This document shows, one piece after another, positions 17,982 to 26,018 of a stretch of DNA of 58,738 nucleotides (position 1 is the stretch's first letter; each line of letters starts with the position of its first letter). The translations under genes and the position numbers were made by a program. This stretch comes from Planctomyces sp. SH-PL62 (GTDB lineage: Bacteria; Planctomycetota; Planctomycetia; Planctomycetales; Planctomycetaceae): positions 1 to 58,738 of the forward strand of contig CAMDEA010000031.1 in assembly GCA_945893045.1 (NCBI GenBank). Direction: 5' to 3'. The notes under the pieces were generated by a model, which was not told the origin of the DNA, searched no databases, and was given only the letters and a program-made list of their open reading frames with translations.

Positions 17982-19146
17982 TCGTCGCCACCACGCAGAC
18001 CTCTTGCCGGTTGAACGCCAGTTGCCGAGCACGCACGCTTCGATAGCCCCACGATCGAATCCGTTTGTGGAACAACGGCAGCTCGGCGGCCAGAGCCAAG
18101 TCGGTCAGCTTAAGCGTCAGCAACAAGCCTTCGATCCGCACGTTTGGTTGAGTCACGATCGCTTCCACTGTGTCGAGCGTGTATTTCGGAGCGACGTTCG
18201 CATCCATTGCCAGCCAGCGAAAGGATTGAAAGTCATTGCGTTCGACCTTCTTCGCGCGAGATCGAAGATGCGTGAAGTTTGGATTGGCCAGCAGCAGCGG
18301 GTCCATCTCAGCGGGGTCGATGCCCGTTACGATGCAACCGCGGTCCAACAACGCTTGGCACGAGCCGCCCGGTGAACTGCCGATCTCGACAAACCGATCC
18401 CCCGACTGAATGGGGAACTCGGACCAGCGCAAGGCTTCCTCAATCTTGAGGTACGCTCGCGAGACCATGTTCTCCGGCGAGTCCACGTCCGGGACACCTC
18501 CCGGCCAGCGAGTCTCGACGGTATTGGCTCGATGCCAACCAAACCACCATTCGTTTGGTTCGACGATGACGCAATCCAAAACGCGGTCATCCACCTGCGC
18601 GTCTTCATTGAGCGGCAGCGACCATGTGGCGCTGTTGCTTGTGAGCCGGAGGGCGCTAGCCCCCGGTTTCAGGGGCACATCCAACCGGGGGCTAGCGCCC
18701 TCCGGCTCATGGAGTTGGTGGTCAGCGATGCTCACATCCGGCTGTTGCTCCAAGATCAGCTCGCCGATCCCCTCGGCCAGCGGAGTGATTCCCGGTTCAA
18801 AATCGGAGTCCCCCGGAACGAACCGATCGCGCTGCCAGACGTGCAGATGTTGGAACTGAGCCAACACCTCTGCCGGATACCGCTCGACGAACGGCTTCCA
18901 AAAGTCGCGAGCCAACTGCTGCCCGTCGGTTCCGACCGCCTTTCCCAACGAGAATCCCCACGTCCGAGCGAACGCGCAGTTCAACTCAAACTTGCGATCA
19001 CGAGCGACCTCGTCGGGAATACGAAACGTCAGAAACCCGCGCCGCGAAAACGAAAATCGAAAGCTCGGATGCTTTCGAGCGACCTCGTTTTTCACCGTGG
19101 CTTCGGAACCGACTTGGCAGACGACGAACAGAAAATGAGACGACAT
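17947..19146 (-). CDS. RlmM/FtsJ-type 2'-O-ribose RNA methyltransferase
   Basis: About 399 residues from ATG 19146; the frame is open to 19239, but the family begins at MSSHFLFVVCQVGSE. The N-terminal region resembles the THUMP/RlmM N-domain (VGSEATVKNEVARKHPSFRF). The C-terminal Rossmann-like domain has the SAM motif FVEIGSSPGGSCQALLDRG followed by GIDPAEMDP. The conserved LAMDAN and LLTLKLTD fit the catalytic Asp/Lys pattern of FtsJ-like enzymes such as RlmM (23S rRNA C2498). A family A hairpin (18641-18709) inserts HEPEGASPR...KPGASALRL in frame between the two domains. The C-terminal residues RMAALGRPNS are translated from the REPIN at 17909-17981. Whether the target is the same as in E. 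coli is unknown. Confidence 0.85.
   Translation of the reverse strand: MSSHFLFVVCQVGSEATVKNEVARKHPSFRFSFSRRGFLTFRIPDEVARDRKFELNCAFARTWGFSLGKAVGTDGQQLARDFWKPFVERYPAEVLAQFQHLHVWQRDRFVPGDSDFEPGITPLAEGIGELILEQQPDVSIADHQLHEPEGASPRLDVPLKPGASALRLTSNSATWSLPLNEDAQVDDRVLDCVIVEPNEWWFGWHRANTVETRWPGGVPDVDSPENMVSRAYLKIEEALRWSEFPIQSGDRFVEIGSSPGGSCQALLDRGCIVTGIDPAEMDPLLLANPNFTHLRSRAKKVERNDFQSFRWLAMDANVAPKYTLDTVEAIVTQPNVRIEGLLLTLKLTDLALAAELPLFHKRIRSWGYRSVRARQLAFNRQEVCVVATSRMAALGRPNS
18641..18709. repeat. Intragenic hairpin element, family A
   Basis: About 27-nt arms (18641-18667 and 18683-18709), variant GCGCTAGC instead of GCGTCAGC. It is in frame inside the RNA methyltransferase, in the linker between the N-terminal and SAM-binding domains. 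Confidence 0.88.
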
Positions 19147-19295
19147 CGAAGCAAGAATTCTCTGAAGTTGAGAGGCCCGGCCTTTCGGAAACGCCGAGCC
19201 TCGTTGAAGACCCACGGGCAAAGGGCGGGAATGTATCACAGTTTCGCCTGAGGGGTCGGGTGCCCTCGAGTGGATACGCGACGTCGCGCCCCCCC

Positions 19296-19319
19296 CCGCG
19301 TTCTGGCGAACGCGGCTAC
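19296..19319. repeat. Solitary REP whose GTAG head forms the K6 stop codon
   Basis: On the minus strand, GTAG (19319-19316) is followed by the hairpin CCGCGTTcgccagAACGCGG (19315-19296). The TAG is the stop codon of the K6 reading frame. No inverted partner is visible nearby; a C9 run follows (19289-19297). Confidence 0.85.
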
Positions 19320-20335
19320 TTCCCTAACAACTCCGCTTTCTCTGGGTCGTTCTTCCAGGCGAACTGTTTGGCGAATTCGGCGGGGGTGTAGGTGCGTTGG
19401 GAGCCGTCGGGGAGCATGGCGACGTAGACGATTTGGTCTTCGACGCCGGGGCTGCCGCGGTAGTGGCCGGTGGGGCCGAGGCAGAGCCAGTGGTCGCCGG
19501 TCAGCCACGGGAACAGCAGGCCCAGCCGGCGGTTCGTCTCCACGTCGAACCCGACCGTGCCGTAGGCGTACTCCCAACCCAGGAAGCGGCGGCTGTCGGG
19601 ATGCCACTGCGCGGTCATGCCCAGGTATTGGCCGAGCAGGCGGCGGTCCTGAGCGTCTCGGCCGCGGACGAACGTCCAACCGTAGCCTTCCCGCGCGAGC
19701 AGCCGCTGGCCGTCGGGGGACGTGTTGAGGAATGTTATGACGTTGCCGTTGGAAAAATTCTCCAGCGGGCCGAACGTGACGGTCTCCACGTCGAGCGGCA
19801 CGATGTTGTTCGTCAGCGCGATCCACAGCCAGCGGCTGTCCGTAGTCCAGGCGAGTGCGTCGAGTTTATGGTTGGGATAGACGTGCATCGCTTCAGGGAA
19901 CTGGTCGTAGGTGGCGACGAGTTTTCCCGCGAGGGGATTCCAGAGGCGGACGGTTTTGTCCTCGGCGGCCGAGGCGAGGCGGGTGCCGTCGGGGGACCAG
20001 GCGAGGCTCCAGATCGTCCCCGTGTGTCCGGCGAGTTCGTGCTCGATCTTCCCAGTGGCGACGTTCCACACGCGGACCAGTTTGTCGGTCGCCCCGGTCG
20101 CCAGCCATTTCCCATCGGGCGACCACACCACGCGCATCACGGTGCCTTGGCCGTGCGACAACTCGTGTTGGCTCGCGCCGGTTTGTACATCCACGATGAG
20201 TGCCGTTGGTAAACCCGAATGAAACGCGGCGAGCAGTGAAGCGTTGGGGGCGGGAGTCGCGTTGAAACCATGTGCGGGGAACACGTCGCGTAGTCGTCGA
20301 CGTTCGGTACCCGTCGCGGAGTCAAAGACACGCAC
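19316..20335 (-). CDS. K6 C-terminal segment: WD40-type propeller (downstream of two in-frame stops)
   Basis: WD40-type repeats (for example LVRVWNVATGKIEHELAGHTG, then KTVRLWNPLAGK) in the same reading frame as K6. The coding signal continues uninterrupted from the K6 stop at 20485-20483 through a TAG at 20431-20429 and into this open frame. The sequence between the stops (VENGGRLHFYDTSTG) is also propeller-like. GTG 20335 is only a formal start: it lies in the middle of a WD40 repeat and has no clear ribosome binding site. The segment is therefore best read as the severed end of K6. Its own stop is the TAG of a solitary REP. Confidence 0.7.
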   Translation of the reverse strand: MRVFDSATGTERRRLRDVFPAHGFNATPAPNASLLAAFHSGLPTALIVDVQTGASQHELSHGQGTVMRVVWSPDGKWLATGATDKLVRVWNVATGKIEHELAGHTGTIWSLAWSPDGTRLASAAEDKTVRLWNPLAGKLVATYDQFPEAMHVYPNHKLDALAWTTDSRWLWIALTNNIVPLDVETVTFGPLENFSNGNVITFLNTSPDGQRLLAREGYGWTFVRGRDAQDRRLLGQYLGMTAQWHPDSRRFLGWEYAYGTVGFDVETNRRLGLLFPWLTGDHWLCLGPTGHYRGSPGVEDQIVYVAMLPDGSQRTYTPAEFAKQFAWKNDPEKAELLGK

Positions 20336-20482
20336 ATCGGCTTGCCACGTTGTGAATACTTCGCTGCCATTCGGCGCGAGCGTCGTCCACCCACCCGCTC
20401 CGCCGCGTTCCTTCCCTTCGCGGAGCTTCTAGCCGGTGGACGTGTCGTAGAAGTGCAATCGGCCACCGTTCTCAACGACGGC

Positions 20483-23400
20483 TTACTTGCCTTCGTCGAA
20501 GACGGCGACGACATAACCAACGAGATCGAACTTGGCGAGTTGCTCGCCAGTCGTCGCATTGAAAACTCCCGATAGCAATCCTCCCTGCATCACCACCAGC
20601 CGCTGGCTGTCGGGCAACCACGCCAGCGGATGAGACGATTCCGAGCGGACATCCGAGCCGAATGTCTGCGTGAGTTTCAACGTCTTCGCGTCGCGGATCG
20701 CGACTTTCCCATCACTGTGTCGCAGCGCGAGCCATTGGCCATCCGGAGACCATTCGAGCGACTGGGACGCCGGAGCTTCGACCTCGCGCAGGACTCGAAA
20801 CGTCCTCGTATTCCAGACGCGAAGACGACCATCACGGTGGCAACAAACCAGTTCAGTACCGTCTGGAGCCCAAGCCACAGATTGCGTACCGCCGCCAGTG
20901 TCGCGACTCACGGTATGGCCGCTTCGGAGATCAGCCACGATCAACGACACTTGATCCACGGCAATCGCCAGTTGCTCGCCGCTGGGTGAGAACTTGATGC
21001 GATAGCCCCACCCGGGAATCGGAATGACTGAATGCAACGCGCCGGTCTCGACATTCCAGACTCGCGCTGTGTAACCGCCAACGGGCCGTGCTGCGAGAAT
21101 CTTTTCGCACGAGGCCAGCCAGCGGCCATCGGGCGAGAAATCGAGCGAACTCACAAGTCCCTCGTTGCCGAGCAGGGCGCGTTGGTAGTTGCCGTCGCGG
21201 TCCCACAGACTGATCTTGCCAAAATCATTTCCGGTGGCAATCAGGTCGCCCTTGGGGCTCGCTGCGATTGCGAAAGTCGGTTGTCCGCTGTGCCGTCCGG
21301 CGAGTTCGATCGACCAGCTTTGCAGGCCGGGGATCGGTTCGGGGCGCGGGACCAGCGCGTGGACGCTCATCGGCTGGCCCGCGCGCAGCACCAGCGGACT
21401 GTCGAGCGGACCCGGCAGCGGGTCGCCATCGAATTGCTTCAGCACGCGGAAGCCGAGGTTGGATTGCGGCGTCTCATTCCAGGTGAAGTGCGCGGAATCG
21501 TGGCTCCAATCCGGGTGGACGGTGCCGCGCGCCTGATTCCAACCGACTCCCAAGATCGAGCTGGGGCCGTTGCTCAGCGGATCGTTCGTCGGCAGATACG
21601 GCAGTTGCGCTCGTGCCAACGAATCGCGCGTGTACTCCCAGACGTTGCCGAGCGTGTCGTGCAGGCCGAAGGGATTGGGCTTTTTCCGGCCGACGAGATG
21701 CAGCGGGCTGGCTTGGGGGTTGGGGTCGAGGAATTCCTGGGTCCAGGCGTAGTCGGCCAGGTCTTGCGGCTCGGGGCCGACGACGTGCTTGAACACGCTC
21801 CCCGCCCGGCAAGCGTGCAACCATTCCGCCTCCGTCGGGAGACGGTAGATAGTTTGTGGCGCACGCGGCTCGCGTGCGTCTGTGTCTTTCTTGTCTCCGT
21901 CTTTCACCTCTTTGTCTTTGGCCTTCTCGATCTTCTCCGTGCCGTCCGGATTCGGTTGGGAGGCTTGCACGCGAGCCGCGTGCGCCACAGTCAGCCACGC
22001 ACAGAACGCTTCCGCGTCGCGCGGGGTGACTTGCGTGACCGGCTCGTTCGGAGCGGGTTTCCAGCCGGGGGTGCGCCAGTTGATTTTCGGATCGGCTTTG
22101 AACTCGCGATCGCGTCCGCCGAGTCCGTTGGTTTCGGCTTCGGTCTGGTAGCCGGTGGCCTCGACGAACTGGCGGAACTGGTCCCAGGTGACTTCGGTGG
22201 TGCTCAGCGCGTATGGCTGGGTGATGCGGAACCGCCGCACCGGCATGTCCGGCTCAATCGCCGGATCGCGCGGCCGCGTGAAGATCTTGCGAAACTCCCC
22301 CGGCGGAATGAGGGCGAATTTGAGCGTTGTCGCGTTTTGGGTGGCACGTCCCTGACCATCGGGAAGGGCGTGGTCAGAATCCTTTTGGTTCTCGCCTTTT
22401 GGCCGCTCGCCACGCCCTTCCCGATGGTCAGGGCGTGCCACCCTGGCGACGTCGAGTTCTTCGATCACCGGGCGTTTGAGAAACTCGGCCCACAGTTGTT
22501 GCCGCTCTTTCGCCAGCGTCGGCTCACACGGCGCGACCACCGGCGGCGGAGCACCCGCCGGCAACTCCCACCCCGGCAACGGATCTGTCTCGTCGAGGTC
22601 CAGTTGCGGCAGCGGCGTGAGTGGTTTCACTGTCGATGATGTGGAGCCGTCCGTCACCGAGGCTTTTGGACGGTTCGACTTCGCCGGGCCTAACACCTTC
22701 AACGTCTTACGCACCGCGCCCACTACCAGCGACACACGAAAACCTTCGAGGTTGTTACGGTACGACGCATCGCCAATACAGCGAAACGACGCACCGCATT
22801 CCCATGCGTGGTGTTCCCAAACGCCGCCCCGAGATACACGGTATCCGGAGGAAGATGGGCCGCTCGGATCAAGTGCGGGCTTTTCTTGAAACTGCCCGTA
22901 GTAAGACGATTCCCACGAGTCTTGCACCCACTCGAGGATATTTCCCTGAATGTCGAAAAGTCCAAACGCATTCATTTTCAGTTCACCCACCGCATGCGTC
23001 CGTCCGCCGGAGTTCGTAACGACCCAAGCGGCTCGCACCAAGTCTTCGTCTTTGTCGCCGTTCCAGTACCAAGTCGTCGTCCCCGCGCGGCAGGCAAACT
23101 CCCATTCCGCTTCCGTGGGCAAGCGGTAGCCCGCCCCATCCAGTGGCGTCACCGTCGTGCCGGCCCGGTAATAGAACGGCTTGAGCTTCTCCTGCTGACT
23201 GAGCTTTGAGCAAAACTCGGCGGCGTCGTTCCAGCTCACCGACTCCACCGGGAGGTTGCTCGTGTCCATACCCGCGATCAGATCTTTGCCCTGCCCCGTG
23301 GGAGCGAAGTACGACGGGTTCGTTCCCATCACCTGTTCGTAGTCAGCCTGCGTCACTTCATTAACGCCGAGGTAGGTGGGTTGCGTTAGGATGACCTTGT

Positions 23401-25144
23401 GCTGCGGACCTGCACTCTTGAAAACTTCCTGCTGGGACTTGTTGTTTGCGTCAAGAACCCTGAGGGTCGCCTCAATCTCCTCCTTCGTACTGCCCATCAA
23501 GAACTCGCCGGGCGGGATGAGGCGGAACTTCATGCCGGGGGAGTTGGTGTACTCGACCGGCACGCCGAGGTACTTGGCCCACGCCTCCTGATGTTGTTGG
23601 GCTTGCTCGGCATCAAACGGCGCAATCGCCGGCGGCGGAGCGTCAGCGGGCCAACCGTGCCAGCCCGGGGGATTTTCGATTTTCGATTTTTGATTTTCGA
23701 TTGGGGTGGTGGTGTGTTTGACCTTCGAGGCGGTGCTGTTGTTGTTCGTGAGCTTGAGTGTGATGCCGAAGATCACCGCGAACGCGAGGAGACTGGCGGC
23801 GATGAGCCAGCGTCGTCGGCTTGTTCCGCGAGGCGCGCTGGCTGGAACGCTGAGAGACTCGGTCACGCTGCCGCCACTCGAAATCTCGCCGCTCGAAATC
23901 CCGCCACCCCGCTTGTCGGGGTGGTTCCCGCGCTCTGCAGCTAGGGGGTGGGTTTGTGAATCGACTTGACCGTAGCTGCAGAGCGCGGGAACCACTGGGG
24001 CAAGCCCAGTGGCGTGATTGTCGTTCGTCACTTCTGTTGAGGCGGGTTCGGGATTCGGGAACGATGCGGTGGGACTCAGGATGTCCGTCGCCGATGGCTT
24101 GTCACGCGGAGCTTCGGTGCGACGCGTGAATGGCTCCAGCGCGGTGGCGACTTCGGCGGCGGTTTGGAAGCGGTCGGCGGGATTCTTTGCCAGCAGGCGT
24201 TGGAAGAGCGCGTTCAACTCGGCGGGGACGCTGTTTCGGAGTTTCGTCAGGTCGGGCGGCGAGGTCTCCGAGTGCGCCTTCATGATGTGCAGGAACGAAC
24301 GGACCTTGCCGGTGTCGAACGGAGCTTTGCCCGTCAGCAAATAACCGAGCGTGCAGCCCAGCGAGTACAAGTCCGCTCGAGCATCGGCCGAGCGGGTGTC
24401 GTCCCACTGCTCCGGAGCCATGTAGTCGGGCGTGCCGAGCATCTGCCCCGACGAGGTCAGCCCCGCGTTCTCTTGGTCATCACCGCCGAGTCTTGCCAGA
24501 CCCAAGTCGAGCAGTTTCACTTGGCCGCTCTTCGTGAGAAACAAATTCGAGGGCTTGATGTCGCGATGCACTAGGCCATGCTCGTGAGCGTGCTGCAAGC
24601 CCAGCGCGGCCTGCCGAATCACCTTGCAAGCATCGCGCACGGAGAGCACGCCGCGCTCTTTGACCAACACCGACAGGTCGGTCCCCTCGATGTACTCCAT
24701 GACGAGGTAATGCGTGCCGTTCCATTCGTCCGCGTTCGTGGCCCGGATGATGTGCGGATGATCGAGCTTGCCGACCGCAATCATCTCCCGCTCGAACCGC
24801 GACAGCGCGGCGGCGTTCGTTGCGAACCCCGGCGGCAGCACCTTCAACGCAAACGTCTTGTCGAGCTTCGTGTGCCGAGCTTCATAGACGGCTCCCATGC
24901 CCCCTTGGCCCAGCTTGCGAACCAGCAGGTACGGCCCCAGCTTCGAGCCGACCGTGACTTCGGCGGGCTTCTTCACACTCGTTTGAGACGCCTCGTCCCC
25001 CGACTCGGACAGCGTCTGGTGAATAAACGTCTGCGGGTTCGTCTCGGCCAACGAGGGCACAACCGGTGATGACGGCAGATCAGTCGCGGCAGCCGACGGA
25101 GTCTTCGAGTCTGGTGTCGGCAGGTCACCAGGCTCGGTCATCAA
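20483..25144 (-). CDS. Membrane Ser/Thr kinase K6 with two FGE-type domains and WD40 start
   Basis: 1553 residues to the first stop, encoded opposite to K1-K5. It lacks their N-terminal module and starts with a Pro/Ser-rich region. The kinase domain (about 70-345) has [21 protein letters not shown] and DLGLARL. A transmembrane helix lies near 441-460, followed by FGE-sulfatase-type domain 1 (about 500-815, GYRLPTEAEWEFACRAG) and domain 2 (about 880-1235, YRLPTEAEWLHACRAG). WD40-type repeats start near 1270. Three hairpins are embedded: family D (23902-24014), family E (22341-22441) and family B (21856-21988). The TAA at 20485-20483 interrupts a propeller that continues in frame to 19316. The full-length design would be about 1940 residues. 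Confidence 0.88.
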   Translation of the reverse strand: MMTEPGDLPTPDSKTPSAAATDLPSSPVVPSLAETNPQTFIHQTLSESGDEASQTSVKKPAEVTVGSKLGPYLLVRKLGQGGMGAVYEARHTKLDKTFALKVLPPGFATNAAALSRFEREMIAVGKLDHPHIIRATNADEWNGTHYLVMEYIEGTDLSVLVKERGVLSVRDACKVIRQAALGLQHAHEHGLVHRDIKPSNLFLTKSGQVKLLDLGLARLGGDDQENAGLTSSGQMLGTPDYMAPEQWDDTRSADARADLYSLGCTLGYLLTGKAPFDTGKVRSFLHIMKAHSETSPPDLTKLRNSVPAELNALFQRLLAKNPADRFQTAAEVATALEPFTRRTEAPRDKPSATDILSPTASFPNPEPASTEVTNDNHATGLAPVVPALCSYGQVDSQTHPLAAERGNHPDKRGGGISSGEISSGGSVTESLSVPASAPRGTSRRRWLIAASLLAFAVIFGITLKLTNNNSTASKVKHTTTPIENQKSKIENPPGWHGWPADAPPPAIAPFDAEQAQQHQEAWAKYLGVPVEYTNSPGMKFRLIPPGEFLMGSTKEEIEATLRVLDANNKSQQEVFKSAGPQHKVILTQPTYLGVNEVTQADYEQVMGTNPSYFAPTGQGKDLIAGMDTSNLPVESVSWNDAAEFCSKLSQQEKLKPFYYRAGTTVTPLDGAGYRLPTEAEWEFACRAGTTTWYWNGDKDEDLVRAAWVVTNSGGRTHAVGELKMNAFGLFDIQGNILEWVQDSWESSYYGQFQEKPALDPSGPSSSGYRVSRGGVWEHHAWECGASFRCIGDASYRNNLEGFRVSLVVGAVRKTLKVLGPAKSNRPKASVTDGSTSSTVKPLTPLPQLDLDETDPLPGWELPAGAPPPVVAPCEPTLAKERQQLWAEFLKRPVIEELDVARVARPDHREGRGERPKGENQKDSDHALPDGQGRATQNATTLKFALIPPGEFRKIFTRPRDPAIEPDMPVRRFRITQPYALSTTEVTWDQFRQFVEATGYQTEAETNGLGGRDREFKADPKINWRTPGWKPAPNEPVTQVTPRDAEAFCAWLTVAHAARVQASQPNPDGTEKIEKAKDKEVKDGDKKDTDAREPRAPQTIYRLPTEAEWLHACRAGSVFKHVVGPEPQDLADYAWTQEFLDPNPQASPLHLVGRKKPNPFGLHDTLGNVWEYTRDSLARAQLPYLPTNDPLSNGPSSILGVGWNQARGTVHPDWSHDSAHFTWNETPQSNLGFRVLKQFDGDPLPGPLDSPLVLRAGQPMSVHALVPRPEPIPGLQSWSIELAGRHSGQPTFAIAASPKGDLIATGNDFGKISLWDRDGNYQRALLGNEGLVSSLDFSPDGRWLASCEKILAARPVGGYTARVWNVETGALHSVIPIPGWGYRIKFSPSGEQLAIAVDQVSLIVADLRSGHTVSRDTGGGTQSVAWAPDGTELVCCHRDGRLRVWNTRTFRVLREVEAPASQSLEWSPDGQWLALRHSDGKVAIRDAKTLKLTQTFGSDVRSESSHPLAWLPDSQRLVVMQGGLLSGVFNATTGEQLAKFDLVGYVVAVFDEGK
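21856..21988. repeat. Intragenic REPIN-like element, family B, in K6
   Basis: GTGG 21856-21859 with hairpin 21860-21878, and the inverted unit 21966-21984 with CCAC 21985-21988. It is translated in frame inside FGE domain 2 of K6, giving TVAHAARVQAS, a Lys/Asp-rich spacer, then DAREPRAPQ, just before YRLPTEAEW. Confidence 0.92.
22341..22441. repeat. Intragenic REPIN-like element, family E, in K6
   Basis: GTGG 22341-22344 followed by an imperfect hairpin unit containing CACGTCCCT...AGGGCGTG. The inverted unit ends CCAC 22438-22441. It is in frame in K6 between the start of FGE domain 2 and its LIPPGEF motif. Confidence 0.88.
23902..24014. repeat. Intragenic REP-type pair, family D, in K6
   Basis: Same design as 13520-13626: CCACCCCgcttgtcGGGGTGG, then a stretch ending CTAG (23940-23943, changed from CTAC). 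The inverted copy has GTAG at 23972-23975. It is in frame in the linker before the K6 transmembrane helix. Confidence 0.9.
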
Positions 25145-25269
25145 CTTACCTCGCCGGTTCGTTCGCTTCCGGGTCCGCGATCAATGCTTCCGCCAGAGTA
25201 ACAGCAGTTACGAGCCAGAGACACGATAGCCGCTGGATGGGAGCCGTGAAACTCAACACTCCGGCACTG

Positions 25270-25503
25270 GTGGCTCTCGCCCAATGGCGCTCATTTTGTG
25301 AGCGGCACGGCGCTAGCCCAATGGCACTCGCTTTGGGAAGTAGCAGGCACATTCCATGTGCCGTCAGCCTGGGAAGCCCCGATGGCACATGGAATGTGCC
25401 TGCTACTTTGACGACAAAGTGAGTGCCGTTGAGCGCTAGCCGCCGGTCATTCGCCGGAAGACGTCGATCCCGAATTACCGGTGGCTAGCGCCATTCCGCT
25501 CAA
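25270..25503. repeat. Degenerate inverted repeats, family T, split by an inserted REPIN
   Basis: GTGG 25270-25273 starts a run of units with GCTAGC cores and the motif AATGGCACTCGCTTTG (from about 25319). Its complement CAAAGTGAGTGCCGTT lies at about 25415-25430. A second pair (about 25429-25447 and 25476-25503) shares TTGAGCG and ACCGGT ends. The family L element at 25340-25406 interrupts the arms. Confidence 0.7.
25340..25406. repeat. REPIN, family L, nested in family T
   Basis: GTAG 25340-25343, hairpin GGCACATtccATGTGCC (25346-25362), and the inverted unit 25384-25400 followed by CTAC 25403-25406. The surrounding sequence pairs across it, so it appears to have inserted into an older repeat. 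Confidence 0.9.
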
Positions 25504-25668
25504 GCGAAGTGCTCTCGGGCTGATCGCCTGGGAGCAATCGTTGCAACCGGACCACATTGTGGACTTGGCCAGCCGCCGCGTCCGCCGCGTGGCGAAATCG
25601 CGACCTAGAGTTGCCCGTCCGTTGGAGGACGTTTCCCCTCACGACTCGGTCTGCAAGCGAGGTGTGCG

Positions 25669-25941
25669 ATGTGTGCTCTGCTGAAAAAACTGTTCGACGA
25701 CGAAGGCGGCTTCGTGATCACTTCGGAATTGATTTTGATTGCGACCATCGTCTGCTTAGGAATGGTCGTGGGACTGACGGAAGTGACCTACGCGGTCAGC
25801 GGAGAATTGATCGACGTGGCGAACGCTTACAACCGCCTCAATCAAGGCCGCCGGTACAACAAGCTCGGCTGGAACGATAACAATTGGAACGACGCAACCA
25901 TTGAGCTCAACGGAACGCCGGCGCGGGATGAAGACCGCTAA
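25669..25941 (+). CDS. Small Flp/TadE-like pilin-type membrane protein
   Basis: 90 residues. A short charged N-terminus (MCALLKKLFDDEGG) is followed by one hydrophobic helix (FVITSELILIATIVCLGMVVGL) with a Glu near its start, then a hydrophilic Asn-rich tail. This is the layout of class III/type IVb (Flp) pilins, where cleavage follows a Gly and a Glu lies about five residues further in. The ribosome binding site GAGGTG precedes the ATG. No tad export genes are in the window, so the assignment rests on shape only. It could instead be an unrelated single-pass membrane protein. Confidence 0.6.
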   Translation: MCALLKKLFDDEGGFVITSELILIATIVCLGMVVGLTEVTYAVSGELIDVANAYNRLNQGRRYNKLGWNDNNWNDATIELNGTPARDEDR

Positions 25942-25958
25942 GGCGGCGACGCCGCAAA

Positions 25959-26009
25959 GTAGCCGAGTCACTCCGTGACTCGAATCGAGTCACGGAGTGA
26001 CTCGGCTAC
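25959..26009. repeat. REPIN, family M, between convergent genes
   Basis: GTAG 25959-25962, hairpin CGAGTCACtccGTGACTCG (25964-25982), inverted unit 25986-26004, CTAC 26006-26009. It has almost no spacer. It lies between the end of the pilin-like gene and the end of the oxidoreductase gene and could act as a bidirectional terminator. Confidence 0.92.
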
Positions 26010-26018
26010 GTTTGATCG

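Larger units (their letters stand above)
25145..25668. other. Gene-free interval filled with nested repeats
   Basis: There is no open frame with coding character between the K6 start and the pilin-like gene. The middle (25270-25503) is repeat material, listed separately. The flanks must hold the K6 promoter, but no convincing -35/-10 pair was identified. Confidence 0.7.

Noticed and set aside
19316..20485. Alternative genetic code with TAA/TAG read as Gln
   Set aside because: Other genes in the window end normally at TAA and TAG (for example 8914, 17272 and 48646); only K6 shows the internal stops.
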